This document shows, one piece after another, positions 50,601 through 63,000 of a DNA stretch of 64,000 nucleotides (the first letter of the stretch is position 1; every line of letters begins with the position of its first letter). Source of the stretch: Pyrenopolyporus hunteri (lineage: Eukaryota; Ascomycota; Sordariomycetes; Xylariales; Hypoxylaceae); assembly GCA_902806595.1 (NCBI GenBank), contig CADCXC010000037.1:1-64000 (forward strand), given 5' to 3'. A model generated the notes under the pieces. The model did no database searches. It had not been told where the DNA came from and was given only the letters and a program-made list of their open reading frames with translations. The translations under genes and the position numbers were made by a program.

Positions 50601-53334
50601 AATTAAATTATATATTTTTTTAAATAAAATAAATTATAACGTTAATATTAAAAATATTAAAAAAATTAATAAATTTTATTATTATTATTAAATTAAAAGT
50701 AAAACTTTTTAAAAATTTAAATTTAATTTAAAAAATTTTAATATAAATTTTAACTACGAAATTATCGTTAATATTATATATTTAAACGAACGTCCCGTTT
50801 TATATATAATCGACATCGTTATAAAATTTTAAATTATTCGTTTTATAAAAATTATTTTTATTAAAAAAATTTAAAATATGTTAAAATAATATTAAATCGA
50901 TATTTACTTTAAACCCTCGAATATTATTATATATAATATCGATATAAACTTCGATAATATCGAATTTCGAAATAAAATTCGTATTATTAAAGTTATTTAT
51001 TATTAAATATTCGTTAAAATATATTAATTTATTAATAAAATCGAAGAATATTATAACTTTATTTATAAAACGTACGAAATTATTACCGATGAATTTTAAA
51101 GTTTAAATTTACGCGTAATTCGATTATAAATAACTATTAAAGTAATTAACGACATAATTAACTTTAATAATTTAATATTTATATTTTTTATATTCGACGC
51201 TTATTTTAAAATTAATATAAATTTACCTTTTACCTCCGTATAAATTTAAAAAATATAAACCATTTAAAAAACGATGACAAAAATTAAAAAAATTAAAGTA
51301 TAACGTTCCGTAAAAAATATTTTAAATATACGTAATAACTTTAATATATAAAAGATTTTTTTCGTATTATTTTTTATCGATAATAAAATATTTATTTATA
51401 AAAAAAAAAAAAATAAAAAGGTTTTTATAAGGTTATTACGATATCGAATAAAAATATTACCGTCGTTTTTAACGTTTCGAACGAAATATTTACGTTTAAG
51501 AATTTTTATATTAAATCGTATATTTAATTTCGAAAAAATTTAATATCGTTTAAAAAATTTAAAGTCGAATTATTCGTATTAACTTTTAATTTCGATAATT
51601 ATTAAATTATTTCGAAGGAAAATTTTATATATATCGACGATTTTTTTTATATCGTAAAACTATACATTATTAATAAAAAGTAAGAAAATTTTACTTTTAT
51701 TATTAAATTTTAAACGGATGAAAAAATCGTTATATAAAAGAAATTTTATAAAATATTAAATATAAAAAAATTTAACGTTTTATTCGAAAAAGGTATTTTA
51801 TATTTAAAAGTTTACGATGTAATTATATATCGAAGTATTACGATTTTTAAATTACGAATAATTCGTGAAATTAAAAGTAAAAATATCGTTACGTTATACG
51901 AAAAATCTCGTTTAATAATTTAAAATTATAATAATTTCGATAAAAAATATATTATAACGTACGTATTTATTATTTAAAAAATTAATTAACGTATTATATT
52001 AATTTTAACGTTTATATTATATCGAAAAAAAATGAAAGTTATAATTTAAAACATTATAATAATTTATATTTAATTTAAAATATCGATGTAGAAAATTATT
52101 TTTATATATTTATTAATCGAATTTAAAAATAAATATTTTAAAAAAATATTATTACGAGTAGTTAAATTTTTATATAATTTTACAAAATTAAATATTTATT
52201 AATTTAAAATTTATTTACATTATTATTAATAAAAATTACGAATAAAATTATTAATTTTCGATTTTTATTTATTTATAATAAATTCGAATTCGTTCGAATT
52301 TATTAATTTTTAAACGGATAATATTTTTAATATCGATATTACGGATTTTTTTATTATTAAAAATAAAGTTTTTAATAAAGTTAAAATTAAAACGCGCTTT
52401 TAAAAAATTATAAACTTCGAAATCGAAGATTTTAATAATTTATATATTACGATTTATAATAAAGATTTTAACGTAACGATTATTTAAAAGGGTTAAATTA
52501 AAAAGTTTAAACTATTAAATATTAAAAGCTTCGATATAATTAAAAAATTTATAAAATAACGAATTTAAAGTATATATATCGTTTTTATATATTAATTCGA
52601 AATAACTTTTAATTATTTTATAACGGCTTAATATTTCGAACCTAAACCTAAAAAAATTAAAGTTTTTAACGTTAAAATTAAATAATAAATAAATAATTAA
52701 ATATGTGGACTTCGTTACGTCGAATTAAATTTTTAAAATTTACGTTTTTATATTTTTATCGATGAATTTTTCGTAAATAATAAAAATTTAAATTCGTAAA
52801 TCGAATACGTTATTATTTTAAATAATAAAGATTTTATCGATCGAAATAATAAAATACGAATTATTAATAATATTATTTATTAATTATTTATTAAATGTAA
52901 ACGAATTATTCGTAACGTATTTATTAATAAAATTTACGAAATGATTTAAAATTTCGACGTCGATTACGTCGTTTATTATACGATTAATATTATTTTAAAA
53001 CGTTTTTTATTTTTTAAAGCTTTTTTCGTATTATGTATCGATTTTTTATCACTATATTAATGTTTAATATAAATGGAAAATATTAACGAAAAAAAATTAA
53101 TAATTAATTTAATGGCGTTAAAATAATTTTATAAAAACTAAAAAATTAATAATATTCGATGAATATATAAATCGTATAACCCCGCGGATATAATAACGAA
53201 AACGTTCCTTAATAAAATTATAAAAAATTTAATAAAAAATAATTAAATTAATTTACGATTAAAAAAATGAATAAAACGAAAAATTTAATTAATAATTCGT
53301 AATTAATTAATTACGAAAAAAAAAATAAAGTAAA

Positions 53335-53551
53335 TAATAATTAATTAATTTATATACGTACCATTTCGTAGTACGTACTTTAAAAAAAAAAAATATTAAT
53401 GTATTTTCGCTTATATAAAAGAAATTTTTCCTACGGTTTTCTTATTAAATAATTTTTCCTTTTTAAACAAAATTATATAACATTAATTTCACTTTATCGC
53501 GATTATTTTTATTATTATTTCCTTATTTTATTACGTACGTACTTATTAATA
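53335..53551 (+). repeat. Right LTR of nested copia-like element
   Basis: Same length as the left LTR. It keeps several cytosines that the left copy lost (tttcgcttat, cttattttattacgtacg). It is preceded by an A/G-rich tract at 53,315-53,334 that may be the polypurine tract. Confidence 0.88.
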
Positions 53552-53556
53552 TAAAT
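53552..53556 (+). repeat. Right target-site duplication TAAAT
   Basis: Identical to 47,381-47,385. Joining the two flanks restores continuous gypsy-element sequence. Confidence 0.8.
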
Positions 53557-55583
53557 AAAAAAAATTAAAATATTTATTATTTAAATTATTATTAAATTTA
53601 CCATTAAATAAATTAAAAATTAACCTTTAAACGTAAATTTAATAATTAAAAATATAAAAAAAAAAGTCGTTACCGAATTTTTTTTTTAAAATTTTTAAAA
53701 TCGTCGATTTACGATTTTTACGTATTTTTTTTCGTTTATTCGAAATTTATTATTTAAATATTTTAATTTCGAAATATATTATATATTTTTTAAATAAATT
53801 ATTAAAATTTTAAAAAAATTATTATAAATTAATTTAATAATAATATATATTAAAAAAAATTAAAAAATCGAAATATATTAATATAAGTAAATTTTAATTA
53901 AAACCGATTTTATAATATTTAAAAAAAATAAAAACGCGCTTTTTAAAAAAAATAAAATAACCTTAAAAAATTTAAAAAATTTAAATAAAAATAATAACGA
54001 AAAAAATCTCGAAAACCTTCCTAAAAAACTATCGTAAAAACTTTTACCGTTAAATTTTAATAATTTAAATAAACTTTTATATTAAAATTTCGAAAATAAA
54101 AAAAATTTAAAATTATTTTAATTTTTTTCGAAATATATATTAATTTTTATTATTATTACGATTATTTTAATTCATTTTAATAAATCTATTATTTATAATA
54201 ATAAAAATTTATTAAAATTTAAATTATAATAAATAAAAATAAAATTTTATTTAAAAATTTATATCGAAAATTTTATTAATAATATTATATATATTAACTA
54301 AATAAAATTATTATTAATAAATAAAATTTAATAATAATATTAATAACGATTTACCTTAATTAAACATATATATTTATAAAACGTATAATTTATTTATAAA
54401 AAAATTATACGTTTAAAATTTAAAAATTCGTTAAAAAAATATTATAATATTTAAATTATAAAAGTTTTTAAATATAAAAAAAATATTTTAATTTATTTAA
54501 TTAAATTTATAAATTTTAATAACGTAATAAATTAATTTAATGTTATTTATTAAATTTTAATTATTTAAACCTTATTAAATAAAATTATTAAATTAATATA
54601 TTTTCGATTCGAAAAATTTCCTAAAAATAATATAAATTTTATTAACGTTATCGAAAAAACCGGGTACGTATACGAAAATATAATAATAAATTTAAGGTTT
54701 TTAATAAAAAACGAATTCGTTTCGATATAAAAATATTCGAAATCGAATTATTATCTCCGCGAAAAAAAATTTTATTTTAATTTAAACTTCGATCGATTTT
54801 TAAAAACGTAAAATCGTTCTAAAAACGATATTAAGTCTAAATTAAAATTTAAAAATAAAAAATAAGTTATTAATCGAAATATATTAAAAAAAATAAATTA
54901 AATCGTTATTAATAAATAATAAAAAAATAACGTAACTTATTAACGTTATAATAAAAATAATCATTAAACTTTTATTTATTTCGTTAAAAAAAATGTCGAT
55001 AATAAAAATTTATTAATATTTTTTAAAAAAATTTCCGTTATAAAAAAAACTTATATAAAAAAAAAATATTTTTTTCGTCGATTACGAAAAAAATTAAAAT
55101 AGTTACGATTTTAATAAATATTTAAAAATTTTAAATTTTCGAAATTAATAAATTCGATTCGAATTTTTAATAGGTTTCGACGTTATATTATATCGAATTT
55201 TAAAGTCGAATTTAAATATTTTAATTTATATTTATATAATAAAACGATAAATAAATATAAAAAATAAATTATAAAAAAAATATATTTTCGAATTAAAATT
55301 CGATCTTAAGTTTTTTATAACTATAACCTTTATATATAATAATAAAAAATATAAAGTTATAATTTTTTTAAATTTAAAAATAAATATACTCGTAATATTA
55401 ATAATTAAAATACGAACTTAAAAATTATTTTTAATTAAACGAATAATTTTTAAATTTATAATAATATAAAATAATTTAATTTTTTCGTAAAAAAGAAAAT
55501 ATTATATTAAATTTATTATTTTTCGATATTAAAAAAATTATTTTATTTAATTAAATTTCGAAACTACCGCTATAATATTAAAT

Positions 55584-55615
<32 letters not shown>

Positions 55616-58600
55616 TTAATATTTTCTAAAAAATTTTTTCGTAAATTTAAATAAAATTAAATTTTTATTAAATTATTACCGAAAAAACTATATTAATAAA
55701 ATATTTTAAATAAAAGGTTTTATCGTTTTCGTATTTTTTTTAATATAAATAAACGAAAAAAAAATAATAAAATTTATTCCCTCGAAATTTAAAAATTTTA
55801 TTTCTATTATAATAAAAGCCGCGAAATAAAAATTTCTTAACCATTAATTATAAAATTACGTAATCGACTTTATCGAAAATAAAACTTCCTCGTAAAAACC
55901 TTTATACGTTATAAATAAATAAAAATTTAAAACTTTAAAACTTTAATTAAAAAAAATATTAAATAACGAAAAAATTCGAAAGTTTATTTTATTTTACGCC
56001 GCTTTTATAATATTCGTAAATAAAAAAAATTTTAATAATTTTTTATATTTTATTATCGATTATAAAAAATTTAATATTATTATAATATTTATTAAATATT
56101 TTTTATCTTTTATTACGAAATTTTAAAACCGATTTAAAACGATTTAATAATATATTAAAATTAATTTTAAAATTAAATTTAACCTAATATATATTAAAAA
56201 AAACGACGAATAAAAAATAACTTTTTATTATAAATACGAATTTTTCGAATATTTAATTATATTATTTAAATTTATTAACGTTTTTATTATTTTTTAAACT
56301 ATAATAAATAATTTTTTTTAAAATATAATTAATAACGGATTTTTAATTTATATCGATAATTTTTTTATTTATATTAATATTAAAGAAATTTATAATTAAT
56401 TAATTAAAAAAATACTTTAATATTTTATCGATAATCATTTAACGGTAAATTTAAAAAAATATTTTTAATTTATTTATAAAATTAAATATTTAAGTTATAT
56501 TATAAGTTTATTTAAAATTTTTATATCGTTTAATAAAATAAAATATATATTATTATAAAAAATTTTTAAAATTTTAAAAAAATCGTAATAATTTATTAAT
56601 TTTATTAATTTTTATCGACGATTTATAAAAAATTATTTATTTATTATAAAATCGATTATTTTTATAAATAAAAAAAATAAAAAAAATTAAAAATAAATAT
56701 TATAAATAAATATAACTTTTAAAAAATTAAAACATAAATTTACTACGGTTTTTATTTTTACCTATTTTAACTTTTTTCGTTAAACTTTTATAAAAATCGA
56801 TACTTTAAATTATACATTAAACGTAATTTTTTTTTAAAAAAAATAAAATAATAAATTACGCTTATATGTTTTTTATTTTCGTAAATTTTCTTTAATCGAA
56901 ATAAATTATAAAATATATAATAAAAAATTATTAATTATCGTTAATTTTTTTAATAAATGGTAATAATATTTTAAAAAAATATAATATAAAATAAAAATTT
57001 ATTTTAATTATTAAAACTTAATATATTTTATTATTACTAAAATCTTAAATAAAAAATAAATTAAATAGATATAATTTTTATTTTTTTATAATTTTATTAT
57101 AAATTATCGCTTAAAAAAATAAAATAAAAAAATCGATATTTTATTTAAACTACTTTAATATCGACTTAAAAAAAAAAAAATTAAAAATTAATCGATTATA
57201 TCGATTTTAAAAAAAAACATTTTTCGTATTTTAAAAAACTTAAATTCGTTAAAATTTTAATTATAATATACATTTTTTTACGTTTTATAAATATTTTTAT
57301 ATTTAAATAAATAATAGATTTCGTAACTCGATTTAAAAAAATCGCTCGTAAAAATAAAAATTATTAAAATTATTTTAAAAAATTAAAAAAAAATATAATA
57401 ATATAAGAAAATATATTATATAAAAAAAAAAAATTATAAATTTCGATAACGTTATATAACGAAATAATTAACTTAAAATATAATATTAAAATAATTAATT
57501 ATATAAATATAAATAAAACTTTAAAACTTATTACGCGTAATTTTTAATAATTAAATATAAAACTCATCGTACGAAAATATATACGAAACTACTTAAAATA
57601 TTAACGTAATAAAATTCTAAAATATACCCCTTTAAATACTTTATAACTTATAAAATTACATTATATTTTTTAAAACATTATTATAATAAATTTTATTATT
57701 AATTTTCCCTTTTCGAATAATTATAACTTTATATAAATTATAATAAATTTTTTTATTAAAATAACATATTTCGTACTTTTAAAAATAAACGAAAAAAAAA
57801 TAAAAAATTTTATTAAAATTTTCGTTAAAATTTATTAAAAATTATATAATATACCCCTCGATATTATTTTTAATAAAAACTTTAAATTTATAAACTATTT
57901 ATAAAAAAATTTCCTTAAATTAATAAAAATTAAACCTCGTATAAATATTATATTTTACTTTTAAATTAATAATTAAATCGAAAAATTAAATTAAATTTTT
58001 AAAATTTACTTATAAACATTTATTAATTACGAAATATTTAATTTAAAAAATTTATTATTTACGGTCGAATTTATTTATAATAACGTTATTTTTTTTTTAT
58101 TCGAATATTTTTATTTTACGTTAATTATAATTATTATTTTATTATATATAATTTATTTACGAAAAAATTACGTAATTTTAAAAATCGATTTTACTTTTAT
58201 TAAATAATTTAAATTTATAAAAAAATTAAAAATAATTTTTAAAAAAATCGAATTAAAATAAAAAAATAAATAAATAAAAAAAAACGAAAAAATCTCGATT
58301 ATAAAATTAATTAATTAATAATATTAAATACGAAATATATTAAAATTAAAAAATCGATAAAAAAATTAAATAAAAAAATATTAAATTTTTTTAAAGTATA
58401 AAAAGTAATTTTTTTTATAATAATACGATTAATTTTTTTTAAATTTTAAAAAATTTATAATATTTTTTATATTTTTTTTATCAAACTTTATCGCGTTAAT
58501 AATCGAAAATTCTTCGATTCGAATTAAATTTTATAAAAAATAAATTCGATAAAATCGAAAAATTATTAAATAAATAACGTGTAAAATTTTTTAAAAATAA

Positions 58601-58807
58601 AAAAAAATATTAAATATTTTATTAAATAAAAAAAATAACTTAATAAAAAATATTAAACGTAAAAACTTTACGATTATTTTTTTAATAATAAAATTAAAAA
58701 TTTAATTAAAATTTTTTATTAATAATATTTTAATAAATTTAACGATTTATATATTTATATATTTTACGAATTTAACGTTTTAAAATAAATTTAAAAAAAA
58801 AAAAAAT

Positions 58808-59110
58808 AATATTATATATATTAAAACTTTATACGAAAATAATATAAATTTTAAATAATAAAAAATAATTATAAATTATTTATTAATAAAAAAAATAATT
58901 TAATAACTTTTATAATATATATATTTATAATTAATAAATTTATCGAACGATTAAAATATTTTCGATATCGATTTAAATTAATTTTTTATATTTAAAAATT
59001 CCTACTTTCGTTAAAAAAAAAAGATTATAATTTTTAAGATTAAAAAAAATTATTAAATAAAATTAATACATTTTAAACTTTTTATTAAAAGTTTTTATTA
59101 TAATATAACA
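58808..59110 (+). repeat. 3' LTR of gypsy-like element 1
   Basis: Direct copy of 45,908-46,211, preceded by an A14 tract. It ends in TATAACA, after which laccase sequence resumes. It also appears inverted at 59,793-60,087. Confidence 0.8.
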
Positions 59111-59792
59111 TTTATTATTTAATGTTTAATAACGTTTAATAATATTATTATATATCGATTTCGCGTAAAATAATACGGTTATAATTAATATTATAATCAT
59201 TTCGTTACGTAAATTTAAAATGATGTTTTCGATAAAATTTTTATTAACGGGTTATATTTAACGCCGTATAACGAAGATAAAAAAATTTTATTTTTTAACG
59301 ATTAGTTTTATAATATAACCGACGTTTTATAAAACACCGCGTCGATCGGCGTTTTATTAATAATATAAAATAAATTAATAAACGAAATTAATATTTACGG
59401 TAATAAAGGTAAAAAATTTAAAACTACTTTTACCGTCGAAAAACGCCATCGTATTAAAATTATTAACGGCGCCATCGATATTTATTATAAATTTATAATC
59501 GATAATTATAAAATTAAAATTATCGCGGTTAACTTCGTTTCGATTAAATCATATACGACTAAAGTATTTAACGTTAATATAAAGTAACGATATAATATTA
59601 TAATAAAAGTAGATTAAAAAGATAACGACTTTTAACTTCGCGTATATTTTAATATATTTTATAACGTTAAAAACGAAATGTTAAATAATATTAAAAATAT
59701 CGTACGGTACGATCTATCCTCCGTTTAAAACCCGACCTTTACGACTTATCTTTACATCGATAATTACTTCGATAAATTTATATCTAAATTAA
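59111..59792 (+). pseudogene. Middle part of the same laccase, heavily RIP-mutated
   Basis: Translating the + strand shows laccase landmarks in order with stops where Trp or Gln is expected. They are stop-CLI before YRFR (family QCPI...YRFR); YGYN-stop-YYNHF (family YG--WYHSHF, the second copper motif); FINGLYLTPYNED; ND-stop-FYNITDVL (family DWFH); TTFTVEKRHRIKIINGAID; IIAVNFVSIKSYTTKVFNVN; and VKNEMLNNIKNIVRYDLSSV. It continues exactly from the exon 2 fragment at 45,907, separated by element 1. Changes are C to T and also G to A. At 59,793 it is cut again by an inverted gypsy LTR, so the C-terminal part should lie beyond the window. Confidence 0.85.
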
Positions 59793-60087
59793 TATAATAA
59801 AAGCTTTTAATAAAAGATTTAAAATATATTAATTTTATTTAATAATTTTTTTTAATTTTAAAAATTATAATCTCTTTTTTTTTAATAAAAATAAAAATTT
59901 TTAAATATAAAAAATTAATTTAAATTAATATCGAAAATATTTTAACCGTTTAATAAATTTATTAATTATAAATTTATATATTATAAAAATTATTAAGTTA
60001 TTTTTTTTATTAATAAATAATTTATAATTATTTTTTATTATTTAAAATTTATATTATTTTCGTATAAAATTTTAATATATATAATAT
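59793..60087 (-). repeat. 3' LTR of gypsy-like element 2 (inverted)
   Basis: Reverse complement of 58,808-59,105, including cgtataaaattttaatatat, the complement of the 3' LTR start. It is followed by a T-rich tract (60,088-60,105), the complement of the polypurine tract. Confidence 0.85.
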
Positions 60088-63000
60088 TATTTTTTTCCTT
60101 TTTTAAATTCGTCTTAAAACGTTAAATTCGTAAAATATATAAATATATAGGTCGTTAAATTTATCGAAATATTATTAATAAAAAATTTTAACTAAACCTT
60201 TAATTTCGTCGTTAAAAAAATAATCGTAAAATTTTTACGTTTAATACCTTTTATTAAATTATTTTTTTTATTTAATAAAATATTTAATATTCCTTTTTAT
60301 TTTTAAAAAATTTTATACGTTATTTATTTAATAATCTTTCGATTTTATCGAATTTATTTTTCGTAAAATTTAATTTAAATCGAAGAATTTTTAATTTTTA
60401 ACGTAATAAAATTCGATAAAAAAAATATAAAAAATATTATAAATTTTTTAAAATTTAAAAAAGGTTAATCGTATCGTTATAAAAAAAATTACTTTTTATA
60501 TTTTAAAAAAACCTAATATTTTTTTATTTAACTTTTTCGCCGATTTTTTAATTTTAATATATTTCATATTTAATATTATTAATTAATTAATTTTATATTC
60601 GAAATTTTTTCGTTTTTTTTTATCTACTTATTTTTTTATTTTAATCTAAATTTTTTTAAAAATTATCTTTAACTTTTTTATAAATTTAAATTATTTAATA
60701 AAAGTAAAATCGATTTTTAAAATTACGTAATCTTTTCGTAAATAGATTATATATAATAAAGTAATAATTATAATTAATATAAAATAAAAATATTTAAATA
60801 AAAAAAAAATAACGTTATTATAAATAAATTTAATCGTAAATAATAAATTTTTTTAATTAAACATTTTATAATTAACAAATACTTATAAATAAATTTTAAA
60901 AGTTTAATTTAATTTTTCGATTTAATTATTAATTTAAAGGTAAAACGTAATATTTATACGAGGTTTAATTTTTATTAATTTAAAAAAATCTTTTTTATAA
61001 ATAATTTATAAACTTAAAATTTTTATTAAAAATAATATCGAAAAGTATATTATATAATCGTTAATAAACTTTAGTAAAAATTTTAATAAAATCCTTTATT
61101 TTTTTTTCGTTTATTTTTAAAAATACGAAATATATCATTTTAATGAAAAAATTTATTATAACCTATATAAAATTATAACCATTCGAAAAGAAAAAATTAA
61201 TAATAAAATTTATTATAATAATATTTTAAAAAATATAATATAATTTTATAAATTATAAAATATTTAAAAAAATATACTTTAGAGTTTTATTACATTAATA
61301 TTTTAAATAATTTCGTATATATTTTCGTACGATAAATTTTATATTTAATTATTAAAAATTACGCGTAATAAATTTTAAAGTTTTATTTATACCTATATAA
61401 TTAATTACCCTAATATTATATTTTAAATTAATTATTTTATTACGTAACGTTATCGAAATTTATAATTTTTTTTTCTTATATAATATACCTTTTTATATTA
61501 TTATATTTTTTTTTAATTTTTTAAAATGATTTTAATAATTTTCGTTTTTACGAACGGTTTTTTTAAATTAAGTTACGAAGTTTATTATCCACTTAAATAT
61601 AAAAATATTTATAAGATGTAAAAAAATGTATATTATAATTAAAATTGTAACGAATTTAAATTTTTTAAAATATAAAAAATATTTCTTTTTTAAAATCGAT
61701 ATAATTAATTAATTTTTAATTCCCTTTTTTTTAAACCGATATTAAAGTAATTTAAATAAAATATCGATTTTTTCATTTTACTTTCCCGAATAATAATTTA
61801 TAATAAAATTATAAAAAAATAAAAATTATACCCATTTAATTTATCTTTTATTTAAAATTTTAATAATAATAAAATATATTAAATTTTAATAATTAAAATA
61901 AATTTTTATTCTATATTATATTTTTTTTAAATATTATTATTATTTATTAAAAAAATTAATAATAATTAATAATTTTTTATTATATATTTTATAATTTATT
62001 TTAATTAAAAAAAATTTACGAAAATAAAAAATATATAAATATAATTTATTATTTTACCCTTTTTAAAAAAAAATTACGTTTAATATATAATTTAAAGTAT
62101 CGATTTTTATAAAAACTTAATAAAAAAAGTTAAAATAAATAAAAATAAAAATCGTAATAAACTTATATTTTAATTTTTTAAAAGTTATATCCATTTATAA
62201 TATCCATTCCTAGTTTTTTTTATCTTTTTTATTTATAAAAATAATCGATTTTATAATAAATAAATAATTTTTTATAAATTATCGATAAAAATTAATAAAA
62301 TCGATAAATTATTACAATTTTTTTAAAGTTTTAAAAATTTTTTATAATAATATATATTTTACTTTATTAAACGATATAAAAATCTTAAATAAATTTATAA
62401 CATAATCTAAATATTTAATTTTATAAATAGATTAAAAATATTTTTTTAAATTTACCATTAAATAATTATCGATAAAACGTTAAAATATTTTTTTAATTAA
62501 TTAATTATAGATTTTTTTAATATTAATATAAATAAAAAAATTATCGATATAAATTAAAAATTCGTTATTAATTATATTTCGAAAAAAGTTATTTATTATA
62601 ATTTAAAAAATAATAAAAACATTAATAAACTTAAATAATATAACTAAATACTCGAAAAATCCGTATTTATAATAAAAAATTATCTTCTATTCGTCGCCTT
62701 TTTTAATATATATTAAATTAAATTTAATTTTAAAATTAATTTTAATATATTATTAAACCGTCTTAAATCGATTTTAAAATTTTATAATAAAAAATAAAAA
62801 ATATTTAATAAATATCGTAATAATATTAAATTTTTTATAATCGATAATAAAACGTAAAAAATTATTAAAATTTTTTTTATTTATAAATATTATAAAAACG
62901 ACGTAAAATAAAATAAACTTTCGAATTTTTCCGTTATTTAATATTTCCTTTAATTAAAATTTTAAAGTTTTAAATTTTCGTTTATTTATAATATATAAAA

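Larger units (their letters stand above)
47386..53551 (+). mobile_element. Ty1/copia-like retrotransposon nested in element 1
   Basis: 6,166 bp, with direct 217-bp LTRs at 47,386-47,602 and 53,335-53,551 and a perfect 5-bp duplication TAAAT on both sides. The LTR ends read TA...CA and TA...TA, as expected when RIP acts on TG...CA. On the + strand a reverse-transcriptase-like YIDDFF sits at about 51,632. NPADIITKTF lies at 53,178-53,207, the copia RNase H end motif (family N-PADI-TK), about 125 bp before the right LTR. This order gives the copia class and orientation. No open frame survives. It inserted after element 1, because it splits it. Confidence 0.88.
45908..59110 (+). mobile_element. 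Ty3/gypsy-like retrotransposon (element 1), RIP-destroyed
   Basis: Direct LTRs of about 300 bp lie at about 45,908-46,211 and 58,808-59,110. They share ttaataactttta-type blocks and attaataaatttatcgaacg...ttttcgatatcgatttaaatt. The 5' copy keeps more C and G. An A14 polypurine tract precedes the 3' LTR. Remnants of reverse transcriptase are readable on the + strand: a frame with FVNKK...FIIDYKKFN at about 55,990-56,075 (family FVRKKDG...CIDYRKLN) and YIDNFFIY at 56,350 (family YIDDFLIY). About 7.0 kb remains after removing the nested copia-like element. It is inserted in laccase exon 2. I could not find an unambiguous target duplication. Confidence 0.85.
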
